From CAYVBN01 sp964538565 (GTDB lineage Bacteria; Pseudomonadota; Alphaproteobacteria; Rhizobiales; Xanthobacteraceae): 64,000 nucleotides of DNA. The first letter of the stretch is position 1. The number at the start of each line of letters is the position of its first letter. Shown here piece by piece: positions 17,252 to 25,970 of this stretch. The DNA lies in assembly GCA_964538565.1 (NCBI GenBank), contig CAZIGW010000089.1, forward strand, positions 17,720-81,719, given 5' to 3'. Below the pieces are notes generated by a model. It saw only the letters and a program-made list of their open reading frames with translations, searched no databases and had not been told where the DNA came from. The translations under genes and the position numbers were made by a program.

Positions 17252-18193
17252 TCAGTCCTTGTCGGCGACCGCCATTCGCGCCGTGAAGTCGTACACCCGG
17301 ACGCCGTTGCGATCGGTGCCGCCGTTGCGGCTTTTCAGGATCGTCTCCCCGGCGGCGGATTTCACCACCTCGATCGGGGTGAAGTCGAACGTGATCCGGT
17401 CGCCGGCCAGGACCGGGCGCCGCCAGTGCAGGTTCTCGACAGACAAAAAGCGTTCCGGGATCGGCAGAGGTGCACGGCCGGCGAGGAGCGTGTCCGCGTA
17501 GGCACGCATCCACAGCGCGGCCGTCTGCCAGCCGGAGGCGGCAAGCGCGCCGAACAGGCCGGCCCTGCCGGCTGCTTCGTCGACGTGAAACGGCTGGGGA
17601 TCGTAGACGCGCGCGAAACCGATCATGTCGCCGGCCGTGAATTCCGCGGCGCCGAGCGGGATCGCCGCGGTCCGCTGTCCGCGCTGATCATCGGTCGATC
17701 CGCGCGGCTTGGGGGAGGCCGATGCGGCATCCGGCTCGCGGGCGGCGCCGCGGGCCGTCCGGCGGGCGAGCATCACGAAGTTTTTCTGCGAGAACACCGG
17801 TTCGCCGGCCGGATCGAGAATCTCGTAGCGGAACTGGACGAGACCGAGATTCGGCTTGGAGCGTGAGGCGCGGGCGTCGAGGACGGTGTAGCGCCCGGTG
17901 AGACGGTCGCCCGCGAACACCGGCTTGATCCAGCGCACTTCGTCGATGCCCGGGGCGCCCTGGGCGGCGGTGCGAACCATCCAGCCGTCGAAATTCATGC
18001 GCATGAGAATGGCGCAGTACTGCCACGGCGCGACCGCGGGGCGCGAGCCGGCCTGCGCGCGATGCAGGCGCCGCGCCCACAAGGGGTCGTACCGTTCCGA
18101 GTAGGCGCGAATTTCCGCGTCGGTCGGGGCATATGGGCCGAAATCGAGGGTCTGCCCGACCGGAAAATCTTCGAAGTGAAGCACCTCGCTCAC
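17252..18193 (-). CDS. MaoC-like hydratase with two hot-dog domains
   Basis: The 313-residue product has two MaoC-type hot-dog repeats. The C-terminal half keeps the hydratase-2 active-site pair in YDPQPFHVDE (Asp-x4-His, about residues 204-209) followed by GLFGALAASGW. The N-terminal half has YDPLWARRLH at the equivalent place and lacks the His, so only the second domain looks catalytic. That is the usual state of two-domain eukaryote-like hydratases. The reaction would be hydration of an enoyl-CoA. It is the last gene of the leftward group and converges on the ABC operon; the neighbouring XRE regulator, quinone oxidoreductase and amidase may belong to the same unit. The acyl-CoA ligase at 6832 could supply substrate, which is inference. 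Confidence 0.8.
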   Translation of the reverse strand: MSEVLHFEDFPVGQTLDFGPYAPTDAEIRAYSERYDPLWARRLHRAQAGSRPAVAPWQYCAILMRMNFDGWMVRTAAQGAPGIDEVRWIKPVFAGDRLTGRYTVLDARASRSKPNLGLVQFRYEILDPAGEPVFSQKNFVMLARRTARGAAREPDAASASPKPRGSTDDQRGQRTAAIPLGAAEFTAGDMIGFARVYDPQPFHVDEAAGRAGLFGALAASGWQTAALWMRAYADTLLAGRAPLPIPERFLSVENLHWRRPVLAGDRITFDFTPIEVVKSAAGETILKSRNGGTDRNGVRVYDFTARMAVADKD

Positions 18194-18280
18194 CGGTCCT
18201 CCGGTTCCCTGAATTGTGTGGATCGTCGGTCGCCGGAGCGCCCCGGCGCGGCCGAAATGTCCTTGGATCGCGCCGCAACC

Positions 18281-19213
18281 TCAGCGCCGGGCCTCGGCGC
18301 CGGCGCGCTCGCGCGCGGTCCTGCGACTGGCGTTCTGCGACTTGCTGATCAGGTCACGCAGATAGGCGCCGGCCTCGCGGCCCTTGATGGCGGTGCGCCA
18401 GGCTTCCTTGACGACGTTCTCGTGCAGCGCCAGCGCCTCGGGCGCGGAGGTCGCCATGGCGACGCCGACGCGGATGTTGGGCTGCTCCCCGAGCCGGAAG
18501 GGACTGATCACCAGCACGTTTCCGGAACGCCGGCGGAAGATCTGGAACCCCGTGTGCGGCAGGCTGTCAGTGACGAGCCCGATCTGAATGCCGATCGATT
18601 CCTCCTCGGCGATGGAGGCGAAATGCTCGATCTCGGCGCGCGCCATGTCCCGGCGCATGGCCTTCTGCCGCTCGGTCAGGCTGACGCGGCCGACCAGGCC
18701 GTTGTTGAGGAACGGCTCGATCTGCATCGCCGAGATGAGGTTGACGATCGGCGGCCGGCGCCGGCGATAGGCGCGCTTGCGCTCGTGCAGGATCTCCATG
18801 ATCCGCTCGACGTCGGCGAGCGCCTTGCCGCGGTTCGGCAGATCGTCCGGGATGCTCTCGCGGAGCACCTGGTCGAGCGCCATTTCGAAATTGTCGGAAC
18901 CCAGCAGGAACGAGATCGGCCCGGAGAGCACGACCATGTGCTCGGCGGTTTCCTCGAGCTGGCGCAGGCGCTCGAAATAGGCGACGGCCGAGGGGATGTA
19001 CTCGATTCCGACGCCGAGCAGGGTCGGAAGCGACACCTGCAGCAGTTCGGAAAGGCGTTCGAGCGTCTCGATCTTGGCGAGCTCGCCCTTCTCGAACCGA
19101 TAGAGCGCGGTGCGCGAAATCCCGAGGCGGTCGGCCACTTCGTCGGCGCTCAGGCCCGAGCCGAGGCGAAAAGCCCGCAGGCGCTGTCCGATCTCGTCGT
19201 ATTGCAGGGCCAT
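18281..19213 (-). CDS. XRE-family helix-turn-helix regulator with large C-terminal domain
   Basis: The 310-residue product begins with a Cro/C1-type HTH: IGQRLRAFRLGSGLSADEVA, then LGISRTALYRFEKGEL (about residues 29-44) and ERLSELLQVSLPTLLGV. A long C-terminal domain of about 240 residues follows; it has no motif I can name and probably senses a ligand. Proteins of this plan are found beside aromatic-acid and CoA-ester genes in Bradyrhizobium relatives. The ATG at 19213 is chosen because GGAG lies six bases upstream; a TTG at 19225 would add four residues. It lies in the same direction as, and between, the MaoC-like and oxidoreductase genes, so it may control the whole leftward block or the divergent operons nearby. 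Confidence 0.82.
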   Translation of the reverse strand: MALQYDEIGQRLRAFRLGSGLSADEVADRLGISRTALYRFEKGELAKIETLERLSELLQVSLPTLLGVGIEYIPSAVAYFERLRQLEETAEHMVVLSGPISFLLGSDNFEMALDQVLRESIPDDLPNRGKALADVERIMEILHERKRAYRRRRPPIVNLISAMQIEPFLNNGLVGRVSLTERQKAMRRDMARAEIEHFASIAEEESIGIQIGLVTDSLPHTGFQIFRRRSGNVLVISPFRLGEQPNIRVGVAMATSAPEALALHENVVKEAWRTAIKGREAGAYLRDLISKSQNASRRTARERAGAEARR

Positions 19214-19243
19214 GTGATGCTCCAATGTGTGAACCTTGCCCGG

Positions 19244-20254
19244 TCACACGGCGGGCTTGAGAGCGGGTTGGGGCAGCAGAACGATGCGGCCGGAGGCCTG
19301 GCGCTCGCGCAGTTGATGCAGCGCGTCCTTCACGTGGCCGAGGGCGAACGTCGTGGTCGGCGGCGCATGCAGTTTGCCGGCCTCGAACAGACGGAAGATC
19401 TCGGAATAGCACTTGCGCATCAGATCGGGCATTCGTTTGCGGTAGTCGCTGATCTGCAGGCCGGTGATCTCGATGTTCTTGAGCAGAACATAGTTCATTT
19501 TCAGGCTGGGGATGCGTCCGGCCGCAAAGCCGATCACCACCAGCCGGCCCCGCCAGGCGACGGCGCGCACCGCGGCATCGAAAAAATCCCCGCCGATCGG
19601 GTCGAGCACGACATCGGCGCCGCGGCCTTCCGTCTCCTTGTAGACCTGCTCGCGCAGGCTGTCGCGCAGCCCGGGGGCGGCGAGATCGATGATTGCGTCC
19701 GCTCCCGCATCGATCACCATCTGGCGCTTGGCCGGATTGCTGATGCCGGCGAGAACCCGCAGGCCGTAGGCTTTTCCGAGCTGGATGGCGGCGAGGCCGA
19801 CCGCGCCGCTGGCGCCGAGCACCAGCATCGTCTCGCCCGCCTGGGCGCGGGCGCGCTCGCAGATCGCGAACCACGCCGTGTCGTAGGCGAGCGCCATGGC
19901 GGCGGCGTCAGGAAACGACATCGCGGCGGGCAGCCGGATGCAGTCTTTCGCCGGAACGCTGATCTTCGTGGCGTAGCCGCCCTGTTCGGCGAGCGTGAGA
20001 ACGCGGTCGCCCGCCTTCCATTCACCGGCGTTCGGGCCCACGCCGGCGATCGTACCGGTCGGAAGCTTTCCCGGGATGAACGGGATTGGCGGCAGGAACT
20101 GGTACTTGCCGCCGATCACCAGGAGATCGACGAAGTTTGCCGCGACCGCCTGGATGTCGACCACCACCTCGCCGGGCTTCGGCACCGGATCGGGGGCATC
20201 CTCGAGCGACAGCGTGTCGGGACCGCCGAACTGACGAACGAATGCTCCGCGCAT
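19244..20254 (-). CDS. NADPH:quinone oxidoreductase family protein (zinc-free MDR)
   Basis: The 336-residue product is a medium-chain dehydrogenase/reductase of the quinone oxidoreductase branch. It opens with MRGAFVRQFGGPDTLSLEDAP, has the substrate-domain motif PFIPG, and a Rossmann fold with MLVLGASGAVGLAAIQLGKA (about residues 145-164) for NADPH. The cysteine-rich zinc loop of alcohol dehydrogenases is missing, as expected for this branch. It could reduce an enoyl-CoA or enone intermediate of the pathway encoded around it. AAGGAAAG lies upstream of the ATG at 20254. A 29-base gap from the amidase and 30 bases to the XRE gene suggest one transcript. Confidence 0.88.
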   Translation of the reverse strand: MRGAFVRQFGGPDTLSLEDAPDPVPKPGEVVVDIQAVAANFVDLLVIGGKYQFLPPIPFIPGKLPTGTIAGVGPNAGEWKAGDRVLTLAEQGGYATKISVPAKDCIRLPAAMSFPDAAAMALAYDTAWFAICERARAQAGETMLVLGASGAVGLAAIQLGKAYGLRVLAGISNPAKRQMVIDAGADAIIDLAAPGLRDSLREQVYKETEGRGADVVLDPIGGDFFDAAVRAVAWRGRLVVIGFAAGRIPSLKMNYVLLKNIEITGLQISDYRKRMPDLMRKCYSEIFRLFEAGKLHAPPTTTFALGHVKDALHQLRERQASGRIVLLPQPALKPAV

Positions 20255-20283
20255 GGTCTTTCCTTCTGTGCGGGTGCGCCGCC

Positions 20284-21642
20284 TCAGCGCGCGCCCTCGA
20301 CGCTGGACCGGGCGAAATCGCCGGGCGGCATGGCCGTGCTGCCGTCGATGCCGGCGGACCCGGCCAGCCAACGGGCAACGTTCAGGAGCTCGAGGTCGGC
20401 ATGGCGCCGCGCCACCACCTGGACGCCGACCGGCATGCCGTGCGGGCCGCGCACCGCCGGCAGGCTGAGGGTGGGCGCATGCAGCAGCGTCCACAAGCCC
20501 TGCAGGCTCGGATCGCCCGCGTAGCCGAGGCCGACCGGCGCCTCGCCGTTGACGCAGGGCGCGAGCAGGACGTCGAAGCGTTCGAACAGACGGTCGAGCT
20601 CCGTCCGGCAGCCTTCGGCGAACTGCAGGATCGCATGATAGCGGTCGCCGGAAACTTGCCGGCCGAGCTCGATCGCGCGGGTCATCTGCGGGCTGATCGC
20701 ATCGCGATGATGCGCCCATTCCCAGGCGAGCGAACGGGCGCGCTCGACGTTGTTGATGGTTTCGCGCGCCTCCGACAGCCCGCCGAAGGCTTCGGGCAGC
20801 GCGAAGTGCTCGACCCGCGCGCCGGCCGCCCCGGCGGCTCTGGTCGCGTGTTCGAGGGCGAAGCGGCTTTCCGGTTGCGCCTTGTCCCACAAATAGGTTC
20901 GGCACACGCCGATGCGCGGCGGCGCCACATCGGCGAGCGGCAGCGTGCGTTGCGTCAACACCCCGAAGGCAAGCGCAATGTCCTCGATCTGGCGCGCCAT
21001 CAACCCGATGGTGTCGAGGCTCTCCGCGGCGAACTTGAGGCCCATGCGATTGATGGCGCCGAAGGTTGGCTTGAAGCCGACGATCCCGCAGAACGACGAC
21101 GGACGCAGCACCGAGCCGCCGGTCTGGGTGCCGAGCGCGAGCGGCACCATGAAGTCGGCGACCGCGGCTCCCGATCCGCTCGACGAGCCGCCGGGCGTGC
21201 GCTCGAGATCGTGCGGATTGCGGGTAGGGCCCGGTGCCGGGCCGGCGAATTCGCAGGTGACGGTCTTGCCGAGGATGACGGCGCCGGCGGCGCGCAGCAT
21301 GGCGACACACGAGGCATCGGCGCGCGTGCGGTAGCCGGCATAGACCGGCGAGCCCATCTGGGTGGGAAAATCGGCGGTGTCGAGCACGTCCTTGATGCCG
21401 ACCGGAATGCCGTGCAGCGGGCCCCTTGCCGGAACGCTGTCACGCTCGCGCGCCTGCGCCAACGCATGGTCGAAGTCGAGCGCCGCCCAGGCCTGGATGT
21501 CGCCTTCGCGCTGCGAGATCCGTTCGAGCGAGGCGCGCACCAGGTCCTCCGCGCTGATGCGGCGGCTCGCGATCAGTTGCGCCGCCGTCGCAAGCGGGAG
21601 CGTGTTCAAGTCGTTGGCGGTCGCCTCGGCGGGGCTTCTCAT
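20284..21642 (-). CDS. Amidase (amidase signature family)
   Basis: The 452-residue product has the amidase-signature Ser-cisSer-Lys triad: Lys in PVGIKDVLDT (about residue 84), the glycine/serine-rich PGGSSSGSGAAVADF with the cis-Ser, and the nucleophile Ser in LGTQTGGSVLRP (about residue 182). It hydrolyses a carboxamide to acid and ammonia; the family also contains GatA, but no gatB/gatC is near and the protein looks catabolic. It is transcribed with the oxidoreductase. The upstream 346 bases hold an AT-rich inverted repeat that may be its operator. Confidence 0.88.
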   Translation of the reverse strand: MRSPAEATANDLNTLPLATAAQLIASRRISAEDLVRASLERISQREGDIQAWAALDFDHALAQARERDSVPARGPLHGIPVGIKDVLDTADFPTQMGSPVYAGYRTRADASCVAMLRAAGAVILGKTVTCEFAGPAPGPTRNPHDLERTPGGSSSGSGAAVADFMVPLALGTQTGGSVLRPSSFCGIVGFKPTFGAINRMGLKFAAESLDTIGLMARQIEDIALAFGVLTQRTLPLADVAPPRIGVCRTYLWDKAQPESRFALEHATRAAGAAGARVEHFALPEAFGGLSEARETINNVERARSLAWEWAHHRDAISPQMTRAIELGRQVSGDRYHAILQFAEGCRTELDRLFERFDVLLAPCVNGEAPVGLGYAGDPSLQGLWTLLHAPTLSLPAVRGPHGMPVGVQVVARRHADLELLNVARWLAGSAGIDGSTAMPPGDFARSSVEGAR

Positions 21643-21988
21643 CGCGGACGGACCTGCACGAAAGATGGGACTGGAGACAGCGTCACGTGCGTTGCGGGCA
21701 ACGGCATTGCGGTCTCATGGCGCGCGGCCGACGTCACCGGCGAGGCGAGGGGGCGTGCCGTGACGGCGCTGTGACACATTTTTGGATATTTACCCCAAAA
21801 AGCGATACCGCGGCAAGGCGGCTCCCCTGCGCCCGAGAATTCGGCGTTTCCTGGAGAAACCGGCATGGACCCGGAAAATCCGTGCCATTCCGCACACGCC
21901 ACAGGAGGCCGTTGCGTACAAAAAACGGTAAAGACCGTGGCAAAATCCCGTCGGCGCGCCCCCTCGGGTTCGGCGGGTACCCGATCCG
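21643..21988. other. 346-base intergenic region with AT-rich inverted repeat
   Basis: No gene is supported. TTTTTGG (21779-21785) and CCAAAAA (21795-21801) form a perfect 7-bp inverted repeat around ATATTTACC, about 140 bases upstream of the amidase start. This is the most AT-rich spot in the area and probably includes the promoter or operator of the leftward amidase unit. Confidence 0.4.
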
Positions 21989-23095
21989 TCACTCGTCGCC
22001 CAGGCCCATGCCCGAGCGACGCTCCTGGGCATACCGCACGAGCGCGGCGAAGCGGAAGATCCCGTGCACGAACTTGCCGTACGGCATGGTGACGAACAGG
22101 GCAAAGACGACGCCGAGGTGAAGCGCGAGCAGCGGATTGAGCGCCGCCGTGTCGCGCAGCACGAGCACGAGCAGGCCGGTGACGCCGGTGAGGAGGAGCA
22201 TGAGGGTGAACGCCACGTCCATTCCGCTGTGCTCCTTGGCCAGGAGATCGGGCTCGCGGCGCAAGCGCGACGCAAGAAGCCCGATCGGCCCGACGACGAG
22301 GCCGATGCCGCCGAGCGTGCCGAGCACGACCGGCAGGTCGTACCACGGGTAGGGCGCCTCGCGTCCGAGCAGGTAGTGATAGAGCGTCGCGACCGACGTC
22401 GCCGCGAAACAGAGCAGAAAGCCGTAGAAGGTTGCGTGGTGATAGTGGCGCCGGCGGTCGGTCGGCGCATCGTCTTCATTCATGCAGCCGGCGCCGCCAC
22501 CGTCGAGATAGCGAAGCTGCGCCGCGTCCTTGATCGCCTGCCAGAGACCGGCCCCGCCGCCGGGCGGCGGCTCGCCCATGGCGCGCCAGAACCGGCGCAC
22601 GCTCATCACGAGCGCCACGATCGCGTAGAGGAACGCGAGGCCGAACAGCAGAGCCATCGCGTCGTGCGGCATGATGCGATAGAAGGCGCCGGCCCCGGTC
22701 TCGGCCTGCAGGAACGCCGCGCCGGCCGCGGATCGGAATCCATAGAAGAATGCGGCGACGCCGAGCGCCAGCGCGAGCGCGACCACGACGCCGTTGCGGG
22801 CGAACAGTCCGGACAATCCCGCCGGCCAGGCGTAGGTCGCGTAGGAATCGGTGCGTACGCGCGCCAGCGTCTTCGGCACGTTGACGTTGACTTCGTGCGG
22901 CGGCGAGAACTGGCAGTCGAAATAGCAGGCGCCGCAGCCGTGGCAGAGGTTGGCGAGGTAGTCGAGATCGCCGTCAGCGAACGACCGGCGCATTTCCATC
23001 GCTGGAAAGACCGCGCACACGCCCTCGCAATAGCGGCACGAGTTGCACAGCGTCATCAGCCGGTCGGCTTCGGCGAGTGCTTCAGTTGCGTGCAT
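21989..23095 (-). CDS. tcuB: Tricarballylate utilisation protein B (TcuB/CitB-like)
   Basis: The 368-residue product has two [4Fe-4S] motifs at the N-terminus, CNSCRYCEGVCAVFP (about residues 17-31) and CHGCGACYFDCQFSPPH (about 53-69). About six hydrophobic helices with conserved histidines follow. It is the membrane electron-transfer partner that re-oxidises the FADH2 of TcuA, the tricarballylate dehydrogenase that makes cis-aconitate. It overlaps tcuA by 14 bases, tcuA being upstream. The TcuC transporter and LysR-type TcuR of Salmonella are not present; the upstream amidase-side genes run in the same direction but after a 346-base gap. Confidence 0.9.
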   Translation of the reverse strand: MHATEALAEADRLMTLCNSCRYCEGVCAVFPAMEMRRSFADGDLDYLANLCHGCGACYFDCQFSPPHEVNVNVPKTLARVRTDSYATYAWPAGLSGLFARNGVVVALALALGVAAFFYGFRSAAGAAFLQAETGAGAFYRIMPHDAMALLFGLAFLYAIVALVMSVRRFWRAMGEPPPGGGAGLWQAIKDAAQLRYLDGGGAGCMNEDDAPTDRRRHYHHATFYGFLLCFAATSVATLYHYLLGREAPYPWYDLPVVLGTLGGIGLVVGPIGLLASRLRREPDLLAKEHSGMDVAFTLMLLLTGVTGLLVLVLRDTAALNPLLALHLGVVFALFVTMPYGKFVHGIFRFAALVRYAQERRSGMGLGDE

Positions 23096-24479
23096 TGGTC
23101 GCCGCCTCCCGTCCCGCGATGCGCCCGAAGACGCTGCCGATCGTCATTCCGATGCCGGCGGCGTATCCGCGCCCCAGCACGTTGCCGGCCATGATCTCGC
23201 CGGCCGCGAACATGTTGTGGCTCGACCGGCCGTTCGCCATCACCATGCGGGCGTTCGTGTCGACCCGGGTGCCCAGATACGTGAAGGTGATGCCGGGCCG
23301 CACCGGATAGGCATAGAACGGCGCCGTCTCGATGCGCCGCGCCCAGTGGCTTTTCGGCGGCGACAGGCCTTCCGTGCGGCAGTCGTCGAGCGTGGTGAAA
23401 TCGAAATGTCCCGGCCTGACCGCGGCGTTGAAGGTCGAGACGGTCTGTTCCAATGCCTGCGCATCGAGGCCGAGCTTGCCGGCGAGCGCGGCAAGCGTCG
23501 GCGCTTCGATCGCCGGAAAGCACGAAGGCATGAAAAGCTTCAGCGAGGACGCGTCGAAGATGATGTATCCGATCTGGTTGGGCTGTTTGGCGACGAGCCG
23601 GCCCCAGATCGCGTAGCGCTTCGGCCAGACGTCCTCGCCCTCGTCGTAGAAGCGCTGAGCCTTCTCGTTCACCACGATGCCGAACACCACGCAGTCGAGG
23701 CGCGTGATGATGCCGCCATCGTACTTCGGCGCGCGCGCGTCGATCGCCACGGCGTGGCACTGCGTGGGATCGCCGATCTGCTCGACGCCGTTGTCGAGCA
23801 GCATGCGCAGCACCGTGCCGCGGTTGTAGCGGGTGCCGCGGATGAGGAAATTCTCCGCCGGCGGGCCCCAGTAGGTCTTCAGCCATTCGATGTTGGATTC
23901 GAAGCCTCCGCAGGCGGCGACCAGCGCGGCGGCGCGTACCGCGCGTCGCTCCTTGCCGAGCTGGATGATCGCCGAGCGGAACGCGCCGTCGTCGATCTCG
24001 AGGTCAACCACCTCCGCGTCGTAGACGACGTCGACGCCGAGGCTTTCGGCCGTGCGGTAGAGCGCATTGAGCATGGCGCGGCCGCCGCCGAGGAAGAAGG
24101 AATTGGTGCGCCCGAGGCTCAGCGTGCCGCCGAGCGAGGGCTGGAAGCGCACGCCCTGTTCGGCGATCCAGCGCAGCATCTCCTTGGATTCGTGGATCAT
24201 GTGGCGCGCCAGCGGCTCGGTCGTGTGCCCCTCGGTGACGCGCAGGAGGTCGTTCCAGAATTCCTCTTCCGGATAGGGGCCGGTCAGCGTATCGGTGGCG
24301 CTGTCGTGCGCGCAGCGCATGTTGCGGGTGTGCCGGGTGTTGCCGCCGCGCTAGAACTTCGGCGCGGCTTCGAGCACGAGCACGCTCGCACCGGCGCGCC
24401 GCGCGCTGATCGCGGCGCACAGGGCGGCGTTGCCGCCGCCGATCACCAGAACGTCGTATGTCTTGCCAAGGTCGATCAT
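23082..24479 (-). CDS. tcuA: FAD-dependent tricarballylate dehydrogenase TcuA, interrupted by an in-frame TAG
   Basis: From the ATG at 24479 the frame gives a FAD-binding Rossmann motif (YDVLVIGGGNAALCAAISA) and then VLVLEAAPKF. A TAG codon follows at 24351-24353 (codon 43), and the same frame continues with RGGNTRHTRNMRCAHDS to the stop at 23082, 465 codons in all. Relatives read FYRGGNTRHTRN here, so the TAG replaces a tyrosine. Everything downstream is intact, including TLSLGRTNSFFLGGG, IRGTRYNRGTVLRMLL and a C-terminal AAGEIMAGNVLGRGYAAGIGM. Restarting at the Met at 24320 would lose the FAD fingerprint and give an inactive protein. The cause is a nonsense mutation, a sequencing error or readthrough; TAG is used as an ordinary stop elsewhere in the window. 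Confidence 0.85.
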
Positions 24480-25112
24480 GCGGGCGCAATTCCATGCATG
24501 AAGCCGGAAATCGGGCGCCTTCCCGACGCTGCCCCGGTCAGGAACCGCACCCGCGGGCGGGAGCTTTCATGGTCGGAAAGCGGGTCCATGCACAAGAGTC
24601 GCGCGAGACGGCGCGCTTCCGGAATAGAACGCTTCGCGGCCCGGCACAACCGGGTTGTAAAAAAAATGCGACACAGCGCTTCTTTTAGGCCGAACCGGCG
24701 CGGGCGCGGCGATGGACAGAGCACGCGCGACGAGAGGGTCAGAATTCAGCGTTTGCCGGCTCCTTCGCGCCAGAGCGACATTTTCAAGCGCCGCGCCCGC
24801 GGCGTCGCGGTCGCCAAGCGGCGGGCGGACTGTTCCAAAATGTTGACGAAGGACGTTTTTGGTGCGAGCATCCTGCGTCCTCGGACGTTCTGGCGAATGC
24901 GTTGCACGGCGCAGGCGATGAAACCGACGCGTCATTGTTTTCCCCCTGCCGATGAAGGCGTCCGATTGCGGGGCCTCGGCCGCGGAGCTGCGGACGGGCT
25001 CGTCGCGATTCCCCGGACAGCGGCCCGGCATCGCGAGAAGGTTCTTGCCTTTCGGCCCAACCGATCGAAGGCTCCGCGCATCGACGTCAATCGCGTGCAG
25101 GGTTGTTGACGC
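24480..25112. other. 633-base divergent intergenic region
   Basis: No gene is supported. The region separates tcuA (leftward) from the second molybdenum-hydroxylase operon (rightward). It contains a run of eight A just after a perfect palindrome (24646-24658), facing tcuA, and a TTGACG at 24843 that could belong to a rightward promoter. Confidence 0.45.
24646..24658. promoter_or_regulatory. Palindrome ACAACC-G-GGTTGT, candidate operator
   Basis: Two perfect 6-bp arms around one base lie about 170 bases upstream of tcuA and are followed by an A-tract. The position and symmetry suit a regulator-binding site, but no regulator gene is adjacent. Confidence 0.35.
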
Positions 25113-25970
25113 ATGCCGGCTTTCGAGCTTGTCGAGCCGCGATCGCTCGAAGAGACCTTTGGCCTGCTCGACCACGAGGACCCGGCGGTGCGCCCGATCG
25201 GCGGCGGCACGGCCCTGATGCTGATGATGAAGGCGCAGATCTACAAGCCGCAGCGGCTCGTCAGCCTGCGCCGGCTCGGCGGCCGTTTTTCCGGCTGCCG
25301 CCTGGACGCCCGCGCCTCCTTCCGCATCGGCGCGATGACGACGTTTGCCGAACTCGAACATTCCCCGGAGATCGCCGCGCACCTGCCGGTCATTCCGCGG
25401 GCGATGAAGATGCTTGCGAACGTGCGGGTGCGTAATGTGGCGACCATCGGGGGCAATCTCGCGCACGCCGATCCGCATCTCGACCTGCCGCCGATCTGGG
25501 TGGCGCTCGGCGCCAGGGCGACGATCGCCGGGCCGAAGGGCGAGCGGGTGGTGCCGGTCGAGGACATCTTCGTCGGCTACTACGAGACGACGATCGCCAA
25601 CGACGAACTGGTGGCGGAGATCGAGGTCCCGGTGCGGCCGGGCTGGCGGTCGACCTACGTGAAAGTGACGACGCGTGCCGCGCACGACTGGCCGGCGCTG
25701 GGGCTGACGATCTCGGCCGACGTGAGCGGACGCGCCATCAAGGACGTGCGGCTGGTGCTGAGCGCCGCGGTCGACCGGCCGATCCGGCTTGCAGCGGCCG
25801 AGGCGGTGCTGCGCGGGCGGGAGGTCGACGCGGACCTGCTGCGGCGCGCCGGCGAGGCGGCGACCGAGGAAGTCGAGATCGAATCCGATTCGCGTGGATC
25901 GGCCGACTACAAGCAGCACCTGCTGCGCGTCCATCTGGGGCGCGCCGTCGAAGCGATCGTGGCTGGGTGA
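25113..25970 (+). CDS. Molybdenum hydroxylase, FAD-binding medium subunit, set 2
   Basis: The 285-residue product is a CoxM-type FAD subunit. The flavin motifs are RPIGGGTALMLMM (about residues 27-39) and RVRNVATIGGNLAHADPHLD (about 106-125). The C-terminal CODH_FAD domain follows, with the characteristic VKVTTRAAHDWPALGL. It opens an M-L-S operon, a different order from set 1 (L-M-S), so the two sets were not formed by a recent tandem duplication. The stop overlaps the possible GTG start of the large subunit. Confidence 0.92.
   Translation: MPAFELVEPRSLEETFGLLDHEDPAVRPIGGGTALMLMMKAQIYKPQRLVSLRRLGGRFSGCRLDARASFRIGAMTTFAELEHSPEIAAHLPVIPRAMKMLANVRVRNVATIGGNLAHADPHLDLPPIWVALGARATIAGPKGERVVPVEDIFVGYYETTIANDELVAEIEVPVRPGWRSTYVKVTTRAAHDWPALGLTISADVSGRAIKDVRLVLSAAVDRPIRLAAAEAVLRGREVDADLLRRAGEAATEEVEIESDSRGSADYKQHLLRVHLGRAVEAIVAG

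Noticed and set aside
18062..20524. 820-codon plus-strand open frame over the XRE regulator and quinone oxidoreductase
   Set aside because: The minus-strand genes carry HTH and Rossmann motifs and ribosome-binding sites; the plus-strand translation has none.
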